Assembly (NCBI RefSeq): GCF_014641735.1
Contig: NZ_BMIH01000002.1
Span: forward strand, 830,381-894,380
DNA from: Sphingomonas metalli
Lineage (GTDB): Bacteria; Pseudomonadota; Alphaproteobacteria; Sphingomonadales; Sphingomonadaceae
DNA length: 64,000 nt
Direction: 5' to 3'
Position numbers and translations under genes: made by a program
The notes under the pieces: generated by a model
The model's input: only the letters and a program-made list of their open reading frames with translations
What the model was told of the DNA's origin: nothing
The model's database searches: none
Shown: in pieces, positions 49,552-58,497 of the stretch
Numbering within the stretch: position 1 is the first letter of the stretch
Layout of the letters: each line of letters begins with the position of its first letter

Positions 49552-50268
49552 ATGACTGACTATTTGCTACTCGTCCTGGGTGCGTTCTTTGCAGCCGCAA
49601 TCTCGGGGTCTGCGGGCTTCGGAGGCGCATTGTTGCTCCTGCCGCTCCTCAACCAAGTCGTCGGCGTGACCGAAGCAGTGCCGCTGCTGACGATCGTCCA
49701 GATCATCGGTAACGGTGCCCGTGCCGTCATGAACTGGCAGCAGATACGCTGGCGCCCGATCTTGCTGTTTCTCGCGGCGGCCATTCCGCTGTCGATGCTG
49801 GGGGCATTGTCCTTCGCATCACTTCCGACCAGCCTCGTCACTCGCCTGGTCGGTGGAGCGATCCTGTTGCTCGTCGTTCTCAAGGCGACGGGTATGATCG
49901 CGTTCAAGCCATCGCGCCGGGTTCTGGTCGTCGGGGGTGGCATTACCGGCCTGCTATCCGGCCTTGTGGGCAGTGCCGGACCGCTCGGCGCCGCGGTCTT
50001 CCTCAGCCTCGGCCTGCCCCCGCTCGCCTATGTTGCGAGCGATGCGACTGCGGCCATTGCCATGCACGGTGCCAAGACCATCGTTTATGGCGCGACGATC
50101 GATCTTGGACCGGCTTTCTGGCCCCTTGCGATTGCGATGGGCCTCGCGATGATCGCCGGCACCTGGGCCGGGCGCTCGCTTATCAAGCGACTGCCCGTCG
50201 ACCGCTTTCGCCAATTCGTGATGGTCCTGCTCGCACTGATCGCGGTGCAGATGATCGTCATGGGCTGA
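49552..50268 (+). CDS. TauE/SafE family permease 1
   Basis: A 238-residue membrane protein of the TauE/SafE (sulfite/organosulfonate exporter) family, with the Gly-rich first repeat AAAISGSAGFGGALLLLPLL and second repeat ITGLLSGLVGSAGPLGAAVFLSLGLPP, and eight or so helices. The family moves anionic sulfur compounds or other small anions. It is located 37 bases after the PepSY-like gene, with a second family member following. Substrate unknown. Confidence 0.85.
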   Translation: MTDYLLLVLGAFFAAAISGSAGFGGALLLLPLLNQVVGVTEAVPLLTIVQIIGNGARAVMNWQQIRWRPILLFLAAAIPLSMLGALSFASLPTSLVTRLVGGAILLLVVLKATGMIAFKPSRRVLVVGGGITGLLSGLVGSAGPLGAAVFLSLGLPPLAYVASDATAAIAMHGAKTIVYGATIDLGPAFWPLAIAMGLAMIAGTWAGRSLIKRLPVDRFRQFVMVLLALIAVQMIVMG

Positions 50269-50326
50269 CAATAGGGGATCGGCGCAATAGCCGTATCCCG
50301 TCACTGCTTATCCGAAAGTCCGTGCG

Positions 50327-51064
50327 ATGGATGCCTCCACCGTACTGCTGCTCGCCCTTCTGATGATGGCGGGTGCGGCACTCTACACCTCGGTCGGCCA
50401 TGCCGGCGCATCGGCCTATCTGGCGATCATGGCGCTGTTCTCGCTGCCCGCCGAGACGATGCGCCCGACCGCGCTGATCCTCAACATTCTCGTCGCAAGT
50501 TTCACGACCTGGCGCTTCGTGCGCGCCGGGCAATTCAATGCAAGGCTGCTGCTGCCGTTCGTGATCGGCGCGATCCCGGCCGCCTATCTGGCAGGGCAAG
50601 TCCATCTGCCGGGGTACATCTACCGCCCGATCGTCGCGGCCGTGCTGCTGCTTGCCGCGATCCGCCTGTTGTGGCCGTCGAAGCATGAAGCGCCGGAACC
50701 GGTGCCGCCTCGCCATGGAATCGCGATCCTCTCCGGAGCGGGCATCGGCGCGCTGTCTGGGCTGACCGGGACAGGGGGCGGCATATTCCTCAGTCCGCTC
50801 GTGCTGCTCCTGGGCTGGGAGACGCCGCGCCGCACGTCGGGACTGTCGGCCGCCTTCATCCTGTGCGTCTCGATCGCCGGGTTGCTTGACAACCTCACGT
50901 CGGTCGGCCGGTTGCCGCGCGAGTTGCCGATCTTTGTCGTGGCCGTCTTTCTCGGCGCGCTGATCGGCACCCGGCTCGGTGTGTCGAAGCTCGATTCCCG
51001 GCGCCTGCTTCAGGCGCTCGGCGCTGTCCTTCTGATCGCAGCCGGGAAACTGGCGCTCACCTGA
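50327..51064 (+). CDS. TauE/SafE family permease 2
   Basis: A 245-residue TauE/SafE protein ([20 protein letters not shown] in the first half, [28 protein letters not shown] in the second), clearly different in sequence from permease 1. About eight helices. It ends convergently with nhaA, with which it overlaps by eight bases. Context (sulfide and sulfite genes nearby) suggests export of sulfite or thiosulfate-like anions; not proven. Confidence 0.85.
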   Translation: MDASTVLLLALLMMAGAALYTSVGHAGASAYLAIMALFSLPAETMRPTALILNILVASFTTWRFVRAGQFNARLLLPFVIGAIPAAYLAGQVHLPGYIYRPIVAAVLLLAAIRLLWPSKHEAPEPVPPRHGIAILSGAGIGALSGLTGTGGGIFLSPLVLLLGWETPRRTSGLSAAFILCVSIAGLLDNLTSVGRLPRELPIFVVAVFLGALIGTRLGVSKLDSRRLLQALGAVLLIAAGKLALT

Positions 51065-52238
51065 CGTTGCCCCCGGAATCACGCTTGGCCCATCGCAGTG
51101 TGAAATAGCCGAGCAGACCGGAAATCAGCGAGCCGGCAAGAACACCGATCTTGGCCTCCGCCTGGAGGAGGGGACTGCTCGGAAAGGCGAGCAGCGTGAT
51201 GAAGATGCTCATCGTGAACCCGATGCCGCACAGGAGCGCTACCCCGAGCATCTGAAGCCGCCCCGCATGTGCGGGCCTGTCGGCCAGCCCCAGCCTGACC
51301 GCGATCGACGCAAAGCCGAAGACGCCTCCGACCTTGCCGAGCAGCAATCCTGCCGCGACGCCGAGCGTGACGGGCGCGACCAGCGCGCTCGGCGGGAGCC
51401 CCAGCACCGGCACCGCGGCATTCGCCAGCCCGAAGACGGGAACGATCAGAAAGCTCACCGGCAGATGCAGGGCATGTTCCAGTCGATGCAGCGGGCTGAC
51501 GCAGGCATGGTCGGATCGACCGGGAGTGCGCTCCATCGGTATGGTGAAGGCCAGCATGACACCGGCGAGCGTCGCGTGGATGCCCGAGCGCAGAACCAGT
51601 ACCCAAAGAACGATGCCCACGAGAAGATAGGGCGACAGGCGTCGTACCTTGAACAGGTTGAACCCGATCAAAACCGCGAGCGCCGCTCCCGCCCCCGCTA
51701 GTGCAGGCAACGAGAGGTCGGCCGTGTAGAACAGCGCGATGATGAGCACCGCGCCGAGATCGTCGATGATCGCCAGCGCCGCGAGAAACACGCGCAACGA
51801 TGCAGGCACGCGATTACCGAGCAGTGCGATGACGCCCAGCGCGAAGGCGATATCGGTCGCCGCGGGGATCGCCCATCCGGCCGCGGTCGGTCCGGCATTG
51901 AATGCGAGATAGATAAGAGCGGGCACGATCATGCCGCCGGCGGCTGCGATGCCCGGCAGGACGCGCCGCGGCCATGTCGAGAGCTGGCCGTCTACTACCT
52001 CGCGCTTGATCTCCAGCCCGACGAGCAGGAAGAACACCGCCATCAGACCGTCATTGATCCAGTGTTCGAGCGACAGCGGCCCGACATAGGCGTGCAGCAT
52101 CGCTGCATAACCCGGTCCGAGAGGCGAGTTGGCGATGATGAGCGCAACCACCGCGGCGGCCATGAGAACCAGTCCGGCTGATGACTGTGCTTCGAGAAAA
52201 CGGCGGATCGCACTGGGGTGCGATTGGGCATGGCTCAT
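51057..52238 (-). CDS. nhaA: Na+/H+ antiporter NhaA
   Basis: A 393-residue antiporter with the NhaA landmarks: [24 protein letters not shown], the paired aspartates in [16 protein letters not shown] (ion-binding DD), [18 protein letters not shown], and [15 protein letters not shown] near the end. It exchanges sodium for protons at the inner membrane. Start ATG 52238 begins the normal N-terminus; the open frame upstream overlaps a structured leader. NhaA genes are sometimes associated with fluoride- or other RNA-controlled regulons. Confidence 0.93.
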   Translation of the reverse strand: MSHAQSHPSAIRRFLEAQSSAGLVLMAAAVVALIIANSPLGPGYAAMLHAYVGPLSLEHWINDGLMAVFFLLVGLEIKREVVDGQLSTWPRRVLPGIAAAGGMIVPALIYLAFNAGPTAAGWAIPAATDIAFALGVIALLGNRVPASLRVFLAALAIIDDLGAVLIIALFYTADLSLPALAGAGAALAVLIGFNLFKVRRLSPYLLVGIVLWVLVLRSGIHATLAGVMLAFTIPMERTPGRSDHACVSPLHRLEHALHLPVSFLIVPVFGLANAAVPVLGLPPSALVAPVTLGVAAGLLLGKVGGVFGFASIAVRLGLADRPAHAGRLQMLGVALLCGIGFTMSIFITLLAFPSSPLLQAEAKIGVLAGSLISGLLGYFTLRWAKRDSGGNVR

Positions 52239-52564
52239 CAACAGGGTATCCGGACGTGAGAATTCGGACGCTGGCGGCCCGACCAGCGTAAGAACCTGCC
52301 CACCTCCGAATATGGCGGCGAACACCCGGGGAGAGCTATCGCATCGTCACATCATCAGGGCAACGTCATGTCGTGCCGTGAGCCCATCGTACAATTGAAA
52401 CGATCCAAGCAGGCCCTTGAGAGCTGCAGCGGCCGCTATCATCAAACAGGCGGTCGACATCCGATCGGTATCCGAGGTCTTATCGCTCGTCCCACCAAGG
52501 AACGGCCAACGAGACGAGGGGACGTTCTCGGAATCGATCGCGCTTCGGGACAGTGTGAAAGCGA
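52239..52564. other. Gap between nhaA and the DsrE gene
   Basis: 326 bases. The nhaA-proximal part (to about 52335) is a structured leader, annotated separately. The remainder is unremarkable; a 79-codon minus-strand frame (52347-52586) runs through it but shows no family resemblance and overlaps the DsrE end. No tRNA or clear repeat is present. Confidence 0.5.
52262..52335 (-). ncRNA. Structured leader of nhaA, resembles nhaA-I motif
   Basis: On the minus strand, about 25-100 bases before the nhaA start, the sequence GGGTGTTCGCCGCCATATT leads into GGAGGTGGGCAGG and then a perfect seven-base hairpin ACGCTGG-N8-CCAGCGT (52268-52289). An outer TTCGG/CCGAA pairing (52306-52310 with 52263-52267) encloses it. 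From memory this matches the conserved nhaA-I RNA motif found upstream of nhaA in proteobacteria, a candidate riboswitch. The hairpins are directly visible; the motif identity is uncertain. Confidence 0.5.
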
Positions 52565-53110
52565 TCAGTCCGGGATCAATGCCCAACCGCGTATCTGCAA
52601 CGTCGCCATCGTCGTAAGCGCCGACACATCGACTTCGACGACCTTGTCGACCTCAGCAGGGGCAATCCCGTTCCCGACCAGAGCCTGGCTGCACACCCGA
52701 ACGGACACGCCTGCTCGTTTCAACGCCGCTATCAGGGCAAGATTAGGGTTCGTGGCAGCGCCGGTTTTCGTCGCATACGCCCCATTTTCAGCAATAATCG
52801 GTGTCGCCGGGCCGTGGACGATCACGACCACATCTCCCTGTGCTGGCCGCACGTTGTCCGCGCCGAGCAGATTCAGAAAGCGCGCGACCTTCTCCAGCGA
52901 GGGATTGACCTTGTCGGGGGATGACGCCGCCTTCGTCACGCTGAACAGTACCCGATAGCGCAGGGAGCGGTCCGGCCGCTCAACCGCGCCTTCTACCGGC
53001 GTGATCTTGCCATAGCCGGCAATCACGGGCTGTTGAGCGGTGCCTCCCGCTGACCCGGCACTGCTCATGACGGCAAGGCATCCTGCAACTGCGATAACGG
53101 GAAGCCGCAT
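52565..53110 (-). CDS. Exported DsrE-family protein
   Basis: A 181-residue protein with a signal peptide (RLPVIAVAGCLAVMSSAGSAGG) and a DsrE/DsrF-like domain: DVVVIVHGPATPIIAENGAYA, NPNLALIAALKRAGVSVRVCSQAL and the tail ALTTMATLQIRGWALIPD. The Cys in RVCSQAL occupies the position used for persulfide carriage in DsrE proteins. It would act in the periplasm in sulfur handling. It lies downstream of the arsR and peroxiredoxin genes in the same direction, with a 28-base gap. Confidence 0.82.
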   Translation of the reverse strand: MRLPVIAVAGCLAVMSSAGSAGGTAQQPVIAGYGKITPVEGAVERPDRSLRYRVLFSVTKAASSPDKVNPSLEKVARFLNLLGADNVRPAQGDVVVIVHGPATPIIAENGAYATKTGAATNPNLALIAALKRAGVSVRVCSQALVGNGIAPAEVDKVVEVDVSALTTMATLQIRGWALIPD

Positions 53111-53138
53111 CTCATTTTTCCTTCCACAACCGGAATGA

Positions 53139-53549
53139 TCATCCGACCCTCGCAAACACGGCCGCGCCCATGTTTCGCGGCCGCGCGGCAACCGACGCCC
53201 CGCGCGCTCGCGCCGGACGGGGAGCGGGAGCTGCTTCCTCCACGGCTGTATCGTCAGCGCCGAACATCGCTTCCAGCGTGCGCACGCACAGTGCAGCTGC
53301 GTCATCGGCAAGCCGGTAGTGAACCTGCTTGGCTTCACGTCTTGTCTTCACCAGATCGGCGCGGCGCAGCTCGGCAAGCTGCTGGCTGAGGGCCGGTTGG
53401 GTCACGCCGGTAGCAGCCTCTATGTCCGCAACCTGACGCTCACCGCCGAGCAGATAGGACAGGATCATGAGGCGCTGAGGCTGGGCGAACACGCGCAGCT
53501 TTTCGACCGCCGCATCGGCGATCGCGCGGGATTGATGGATCGCTGTCAT
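53139..53549 (-). CDS. ArsR-family regulator of the sulfide module
   Basis: A 136-residue winged-helix ArsR protein (AQPQRLMILSYLLGGERQVADIEAATGVTQPALSQQLAELRRADLV, then EAKQVHYRLADDAA). It resembles the BigR/SqrR/YgaV persulfide sensors that control persulfide dioxygenase and sulfide:quinone oxidoreductase genes. Those rely on a pair of Cys; here I see only one, at about residue 88, with the position in the GERQVADIE segment replaced. The C-terminal Ala/Pro/Arg-rich tail of about 35 residues is extra. It overlaps the peroxiredoxin stop (ATGA), so the two are one operon. Confidence 0.85.
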   Translation of the reverse strand: MTAIHQSRAIADAAVEKLRVFAQPQRLMILSYLLGGERQVADIEAATGVTQPALSQQLAELRRADLVKTRREAKQVHYRLADDAAALCVRTLEAMFGADDTAVEEAAPAPRPARARGASVAARPRNMGAAVFARVG

Positions 53550-54169
53550 CGATCGGCCTTTAACTGATGAAACCAGTCGTCACCGGCGCTACCCGGCAAG
53601 GCAGGCGGCAGCAGGACATCATCACCCGGCTGCCAGTCGGCCGGCGTATAGGCTTGCCCATCGGCCGAACGCTGCAATGCCCTGACTGTGCGGAGCATCT
53701 CGTCGACGGATCGCCCGACGTTCATCGGATACCAGTTGAGCGCACGGATAATGCCTTCGGGATCGATGAAATAAGTCGCGCGGACGGCTGAGGCGTCGCC
53801 GGCCTGTTCGTCGAGCATGCCGTAGGCGTAACCCACCGCCATCGACGGGTCTTCGACGACCGGGAACGGCACCTCTACACCGAAGACATCCTTGATCGCG
53901 CGCAACCAGGCGACGTGCGAATACAGGCTGTCGACCGACAACCCGAGCAGGACGCAATCCAGCTCCTCGAATTGCGGTGCGGCCTTCGCCAAGGCCACGA
54001 ACTCGCTGGTGCAGACCGGCGTGAAATCAGCCGGGTGCGAAAAGAACACGACCCAACGACCACGATACTGATCGAGCGACATCTCGCCCTGCGTCGTGCG
54101 GGCAATGAAATTCGGGGCCGCGTCCCCGATGCGCAACGAGCGCGGTACGTCTGCATCCATCGTTTCCAT
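53546..54169 (-). CDS. 1-Cys peroxiredoxin (Prx6 type)
   Basis: A 207-residue peroxiredoxin with the peroxidatic Cys at about 53 in HPADFTPVCTSEFVAL, the conserved Arg in SAVRATYFIDPEGIIRAL, and the long Prx6-type C-terminal domain (TPADWQPGDDVLLPP). No conserved resolving Cys is seen. It reduces peroxides, possibly with persulfide or low-molecular thiols as reductant. Start ATG 54169 is preferred over an upstream in-frame start that falls in the divergent promoter. First gene of the leftward prx-arsR-dsrE set, divergent from the persulfide dioxygenase gene 72 bases away. Confidence 0.88.
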   Translation of the reverse strand: METMDADVPRSLRIGDAAPNFIARTTQGEMSLDQYRGRWVVFFSHPADFTPVCTSEFVALAKAAPQFEELDCVLLGLSVDSLYSHVAWLRAIKDVFGVEVPFPVVEDPSMAVGYAYGMLDEQAGDASAVRATYFIDPEGIIRALNWYPMNVGRSVDEMLRTVRALQRSADGQAYTPADWQPGDDVLLPPALPGSAGDDWFHQLKADR

Positions 54170-54194
54170 GCTTTTCAGATGGCACGGGCAGCCC

Positions 54195-54240
54195 GTTGAC
54201 GCAAGCAGATTATACAACTACATAAACCATGAAATCAATA
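54195..54240. promoter_or_regulatory. Divergent promoters with shared ArsR-type operator
   Basis: Rightward: TTGACG at 54196-54201 and TACATA at 54219-54224, 17 bases apart. Leftward: TTGATT (54233-54238 complement) and a perfect TATAAT (54209-54214 complement), 18 bases apart. The dyad TTAT-N8-ATAA at 54210-54225 overlaps both -10 elements, a typical place and shape for an ArsR-family operator controlling both directions. Elements are read directly; regulation by the nearby ArsR protein is inference. Confidence 0.65.
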
Positions 54241-54241
54241 A

Positions 54242-55171
54242 ATGGAGACGATCGTGGAGTCGGCGTTAAACAAGGCAGTTGCGCAGATTGAACGTGCGAA
54301 GGCGGCAGGAGCGCCGATTGTCCATTCCTTCTTCGATGAGCCGACCAACACCGCGACCTACGTCGTCTGGGACCCTGCCACGCGGAAGGCGGCGATCGTC
54401 GACAGCGTCCTGGACTTCGACGCCGCGGCAGGCCGCACCGGGACGACATCAGCGGACGCGGTCATCGCATATGTGCGGGAGCACGGCCTCTCGATCGAAT
54501 GGCTGCTCGAAACCCATGCCCATGCCGATCACCTGTCTGCGGCGCCCTATCTGCAAAAGGTGCTGGGTGGTCAGCTCGCGATCGGCCGCGAGATCATTCG
54601 CGTGCAGAACGTCTTCGGCAAGATTTTCAACGCCGGAACCGACTTCGAACGCGACGGCTCCGAGTTCGACCGCCTGTTCGACGATGGCGACCGTTTTGCG
54701 ATCGGCGACATCGAGGCCATCGCGCTGCATGTGCCGGGGCACACCCCCGCCGACATGGCCTATGTCATCGGCGACGCGGTCTTCACCGGCGATACCCTCT
54801 TCATGCCGGATTACGGCACCGCACGCGCGGATTTCCCCGGTGGTGATGCGCGCCAGCTATTCCGCTCGATCCGCCGGCTGATGCAGTTGCCTGACGAGAC
54901 GCGACTGTTCCTGTGCCACGACTACAAGGCTGCGGGTCGCGACCGGTATGTCTGGGAAACGACCGTGGGCGCGCAGCGCGTCGGCAACGTCCATGTCCAC
55001 GAAGGGGTGAACGAAGACGACTTCGTCGCGATGCGCACCAGTCGGGACGCCACCTTGGCGATGCCCAAGCTCATCCTGCCGTCGGTGCAGGTGAACATGC
55101 GCGGCGGCCATCTGCCGGCGCCGGAAGCCAACGGCACCCGCTACCTCAAGATTCCACTGGATGCGCTGTGA
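54242..55171 (+). CDS. Persulfide dioxygenase (ETHE1/Blh-type), copy 1
   Basis: A 309-residue metallo-beta-lactamase-fold protein with HAHADHLSA (residues 92-97, iron-binding), HVPGHTPADM, GDTLFMPDYGTARADFPGGD and the end motif LPSVQVNMRGG. These are features of the persulfide dioxygenase family, which oxidises glutathione persulfide to sulfite. The product sulfite links this gene to the sulfite oxidases further left. First gene of the rightward sulfide operon; start ATG 54242, with a GTG alternative four codons later. The next gene starts at its stop. Confidence 0.9.
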   Translation: METIVESALNKAVAQIERAKAAGAPIVHSFFDEPTNTATYVVWDPATRKAAIVDSVLDFDAAAGRTGTTSADAVIAYVREHGLSIEWLLETHAHADHLSAAPYLQKVLGGQLAIGREIIRVQNVFGKIFNAGTDFERDGSEFDRLFDDGDRFAIGDIEAIALHVPGHTPADMAYVIGDAVFTGDTLFMPDYGTARADFPGGDARQLFRSIRRLMQLPDETRLFLCHDYKAAGRDRYVWETTVGAQRVGNVHVHEGVNEDDFVAMRTSRDATLAMPKLILPSVQVNMRGGHLPAPEANGTRYLKIPLDAL

Positions 55172-55611
55172 TGCCCGAATTTTTTCCCCATGCCATGCCG
55201 CTTGCCGGCTTCATCGGTGGCCTGATGATCGGTGTCGCTGCGGCGATCATGTTGCTGGGCAACGGTCGGATCGCCGGGGTCAGCGGGATGTTCGCGCGTG
55301 TCCTCGGCCTCTCCGAAGGGGGCGCTCCCTGGATGACAGCACTGCTTTTCACGGCAGGGCTGCCGCTGGGTGCGGCGCTGGCCGCGGCCGATGTGGATGT
55401 GGAAGCCCGCTTCCCGACATCCCTTGGGCTGATCGCCGTCGCCGGGCTGATCGTCGGGATCGGTACGCGGCTCGGCGCGGGGTGCACCAGCGGTCACGGC
55501 GTCTGCGGCCTGTCGCGCCTGTCGCCGCGGTCCATCGTTGCGACGGGTACGTTCATGGCGACCGGTATCGCCACCGTGACCCTCATGCGTCTGGCGGGAG
55601 TGGTATCGTGA
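55171..55611 (+). CDS. YeeE/YedE-family permease, half 1
   Basis: A 146-residue membrane protein of the YeeE/YedE (sulfur transport) family, with four helices and the signature GIGTRLGAGCTSGHGVCGLSRLSPRS, whose Cys residues carry thiosulfate or persulfide sulfur in characterised relatives. It forms a pair with the next gene: two half-size proteins instead of the fused form. Start ATG 55171 overlaps the dioxygenase stop by one base (TGATG). Confidence 0.87.
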   Translation: MPEFFPHAMPLAGFIGGLMIGVAAAIMLLGNGRIAGVSGMFARVLGLSEGGAPWMTALLFTAGLPLGAALAAADVDVEARFPTSLGLIAVAGLIVGIGTRLGAGCTSGHGVCGLSRLSPRSIVATGTFMATGIATVTLMRLAGVVS

Positions 55612-56036
55612 TGCGCCAGAGCCTCCTTTCGCTCATGAGCGGCACGCTGTTCGGCGCCGGCCTCGCCGTGTCCGGCATGATCGATCCTGCGCGGGTGCGG
55701 GCGTTCCTCGACGTCGCCGGTGCCTGGGACCCGACCCTCGCCTTCGTCATGGCCGGAGCGATCCTGCCGATGGCGCTGGCCTGGCTCATCGTGCGTCGGC
55801 GCTCCACGCCGATCGTCGCCGAGCAATTCCATACGCCCGCCACGTCGCCGATCGACGCGCGCCTCATCGGCGGTGCCGCCCTGTTCGGCATAGGCTGGGG
55901 CCTTGTCGGCCTGTGCCCGGGCCCTGCCATCGCCGCACTCGCGATCCAGCCTGCCCCCGCGCTGCTCTTCATCGCTGCAATGGCGCTCGGCGCAGCCATC
56001 CACTGCTTCGCACTCACCCCACGCCGTTCGGCGTGA
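55611..56036 (+). CDS. YeeE/YedE-family permease, half 2
   Basis: A 141-residue companion of half 1 (LMSGTLFGAGLAVSGMIDPARVRAFLDVAG, LIGGAALFGIGWGLVGLCPGPAIAALA), carrying the second conserved Cys in GLCPGPA. Together the halves should build the sulfur-compound channel. ATG at 55611 overlaps the previous stop by one base. Such pairs are typical of persulfide/BigR-controlled operons. Confidence 0.87.
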   Translation: MRQSLLSLMSGTLFGAGLAVSGMIDPARVRAFLDVAGAWDPTLAFVMAGAILPMALAWLIVRRRSTPIVAEQFHTPATSPIDARLIGGAALFGIGWGLVGLCPGPAIAALAIQPAPALLFIAAMALGAAIHCFALTPRRSA

Positions 56037-56054
56037 CCGGATAGGAGACGTCAC

Positions 56055-56489
56055 ATGGCCTTCAAGAAGATCACATCGTCCTTCTCGGCTGCTCCCCAAC
56101 TTACCCGAAATGACGTCGCTGCTGCCGCACAGGCAGGATACCACTCGATCATTTCGAGCCGGCCCGATGGCGAGGAGCCAGGGCAGCCGAGCGCGCACGA
56201 AATGGCCCGGATCGCCGAAGAACATGGCCTTGGGTTCGCCCATGTCCCGATCGTGCCGGGCAAGGCGACCGATGCCGATGCGGACCGGATGAAGGAAGCG
56301 CTGGCCTCGCTGCCGGGGCCGACGCTCGGCTTCTGCCGAAGCGGCACGCGGGCGGCCACCCTATGGGCGCTGGCGGAGGCGGATCACGCCGATCCGGCGA
56401 CGATCATCGGTCAGGCCAAGGCAGCCGGATACGATCTGGCCGATCTGAAGTCGGCGCTCGCCCGCCGTTCCGGAAAGGCCGGCAAATGA
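56055..56489 (+). CDS. TIGR01244 family phosphatase-like protein
   Basis: A 144-residue protein with a dual-specificity-phosphatase-like active-site loop FCRSGTRAATLWAL (Cys nucleophile and Arg) and the N-terminal text FKKITSSFSAAPQLT and AGYHSIISSRPDGEEPGQP of the TIGR01244/Blh N-terminal family. In Blh proteins this domain is fused to the persulfide dioxygenase; here it is separate. A sulfurtransferase or thiol-related role is suspected. AGGAGACG precedes the ATG; its stop overlaps the next start. Confidence 0.85.
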   Translation: MAFKKITSSFSAAPQLTRNDVAAAAQAGYHSIISSRPDGEEPGQPSAHEMARIAEEHGLGFAHVPIVPGKATDADADRMKEALASLPGPTLGFCRSGTRAATLWALAEADHADPATIIGQAKAAGYDLADLKSALARRSGKAGK

Positions 56490-57718
56490 CCTACGACATC
56501 GTCATCATTGGAGGCGGAGCCGCGGGTATCGCAACGGCCGCCAGCATTCTGAAGCGCAACGCCCAAGTGTCGATCGCGGTCGTCGATCCGGCCCAAGATC
56601 ACTATTATCAGCCCGGTTGGACGTTGGTCGGGGCGGGCGTTTTCACCCCCGAACAGACCCGCAAGGCGGAAGCCGACGTGATGCCCAAGGGCGTCGAATG
56701 GATCCGGCTGCCTGCGATTGCCATCGACCCCGAGCGTCGGGCGATCACCCTGGGCGACGGGGATACGATCGCTTACCGTGTCCTGATCGTCGCCCCCGGC
56801 CTGCGCCTCGCATGGGAAAAGATCGCCGGGCTTCCCGAAGCACTCGGCCGCAACGGTGTCACGTCCAATTACCGCTACGATCTGGCACCTTACACCTGCC
56901 AGCTTGTCCAGGAATTGCAGCGGGGACGCGCGCTGTTCTCGCAACCGCCGATGCCGATCAAATGCGCCGGCGCTCCTCAAAAGGCGATGTACCTGTCCTG
57001 CGACATCTGGCGCGATCACGGTGTTCTTCCAGCGATCGACGTCGAGTTTCACAACGCCGGCCCGGCGCTGTTCGGCGTTGCGACCTACGTCCCTGCGCTG
57101 ATGGAATATGTCGGGAAGTACGGGATCGACCTCAGGCTCGAATCCAACCTAGTCGCGGTCGACGCCGATCGGCGTATTGCCACGTTCGAGCACAAGCGGG
57201 ACGGCGTCAGCGAGCGGGTCGAGCGCGAGTTCGACATGCTCCACGTCGTGCCGCCTCAGGTTTCGCATGACGTCGTCGCCAAAAGTCCGCTCGCGGCGGC
57301 AAACGGCTTCGTCGAGGTCGATGAGGCCACGCTGCGCCACAAGCGGTACGACGACGTCTTTGCCTTGGGCGATGCTGCCGGGACGAGCAATGCGAAGACG
57401 GCCGCGGCAGCCCGCAAGCAGGCACCCGTGGTGGCGGTCAACGCGCTCGCCGCACTCGATGGTAAAGCCCCAGTCGCCGACTATGACGGTTATGGATCGT
57501 GCCCGCTTACCGTCGAGCGCGGCAAGATCGTCCTTGCCGAGTTCGGCTATGGTGGAAAACTCCTCCCCAGCTTTCCGTCGTGGCTGCTGAACGGCACGCG
57601 CCCGACGCGCGCGGCCTGGTTCCTGAAGGAGCGGATGCTGCCCCCGATCTATTGGCAGGGCATGCTGAAAGGCCATGAGTGGATGGCGGCTCCGCATGAG
57701 ATCGGCAAGGCGGCATGA
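56486..57718 (+). CDS. sqr: Sulfide:quinone oxidoreductase, SQOR-like type
   Basis: A 410-residue FAD enzyme: dinucleotide motif IIGGGAAGI at 7-15, quinone/FAD region YYQPGWTLVGAG, and the redox Cys pair in IKCAGAPQK (C160) and GYGSCPLTV (C339), as in mitochondrial-type sulfide:quinone oxidoreductase, plus an extra C172. FALGDAAGTSNAKTAAA binds FAD near the end. It oxidises sulfide at the membrane, passes electrons to quinone and makes persulfide for the dioxygenases. ATG overlaps the previous stop, and its own stop overlaps the TauE gene. Confidence 0.92.
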   Translation: MTYDIVIIGGGAAGIATAASILKRNAQVSIAVVDPAQDHYYQPGWTLVGAGVFTPEQTRKAEADVMPKGVEWIRLPAIAIDPERRAITLGDGDTIAYRVLIVAPGLRLAWEKIAGLPEALGRNGVTSNYRYDLAPYTCQLVQELQRGRALFSQPPMPIKCAGAPQKAMYLSCDIWRDHGVLPAIDVEFHNAGPALFGVATYVPALMEYVGKYGIDLRLESNLVAVDADRRIATFEHKRDGVSERVEREFDMLHVVPPQVSHDVVAKSPLAAANGFVEVDEATLRHKRYDDVFALGDAAGTSNAKTAAAARKQAPVVAVNALAALDGKAPVADYDGYGSCPLTVERGKIVLAEFGYGGKLLPSFPSWLLNGTRPTRAAWFLKERMLPPIYWQGMLKGHEWMAAPHEIGKAA

Positions 57719-58497
57719 CCCTCGAACCGATCCAGTATCTGCTGGGCGCGCTGTCGGGCAGCCTGGTGGGCTTCACCCTCGGTCTGGTCGGCGGGGGAGG
57801 CTCGATCCTCGCTGTCCCGCTCATGGTCTATCTGGTGCGCGTGCCCAACGCCCACCTCGCCATCGGCACGAGCGCGTTCGCGGTCGCCGCTAACGCTGCA
57901 ACCGGGCTGATCGGTCATGCAAGGGCGCACACCGTTAAATGGCGCTGTGGCGGCATGTATGCGACCGCCGGCGTCATCGGTGCCCTGTTCGGCTCCACTG
58001 CGGGCAAGGCCGTCGACGGCGGCAAGCTCCTATTCCTGTTCGCGCTGGTCATGGTCGTCGTCGGCGTCCTGATGCTGCGCGGGCGGGGTGACACGGGTAG
58101 CCCGGGAGCGGAGTGCAACCGGGAAAAGGCACCGAAGGTGCTGGGCTATGGCCTCGGCACCGGTCTGTTCTCGGGCTTCTTCGGCATCGGCGGGGGCTTT
58201 CTGATCGTCCCCGGCCTGATCGGGTCGACGGGCATGCCGATTTTGAACGCTGTCGGCACGTCATTGGTCGCCGTCACCGCGTTCGGGCTGACGACGGCCG
58301 CCAATTACGCGTTTTCCGGTCTGGTGGACTGGCCGCTCGCTTTCGTGTTCATCGCCGGTGGGGTTGTCGGTGGCCTGATCGGCACGCGGATCGCGAAGCG
58401 CCTCGGCACCGGCGGCACGCTCACCACGGTCTTCGCCGTCCTGATCTTCGTGGTGGCGGCCTATATGATTTGGAAGAGCACGGCCGCGTTTCTCTGA
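57715..58497 (+). CDS. TauE/SafE family permease 3
   Basis: A 260-residue TauE/SafE protein (LSGSLVGFTLGLVGGGGSILAVPLMVYL in the first half, GTGLFSGFFGIGGGFLIVPGLI in the second), eight helices. Coupled by a four-base overlap to the sulfide:quinone oxidoreductase gene, so it is likely an exporter of sulfite or thiosulfate made by the pathway. It is more similar in glycine pattern to sulfide-cluster TauE proteins than to the two at 49.5-51.1 kb. Confidence 0.88.
   Translation: MTLEPIQYLLGALSGSLVGFTLGLVGGGGSILAVPLMVYLVRVPNAHLAIGTSAFAVAANAATGLIGHARAHTVKWRCGGMYATAGVIGALFGSTAGKAVDGGKLLFLFALVMVVVGVLMLRGRGDTGSPGAECNREKAPKVLGYGLGTGLFSGFFGIGGGFLIVPGLIGSTGMPILNAVGTSLVAVTAFGLTTAANYAFSGLVDWPLAFVFIAGGVVGGLIGTRIAKRLGTGGTLTTVFAVLIFVVAAYMIWKSTAAFL

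Noticed and set aside
52347..52586. 79-codon minus-strand frame between nhaA and the DsrE gene
   Set aside because: It overlaps the DsrE C-terminus, has no recognisable domain or convincing ribosome site, and may be a chance frame.
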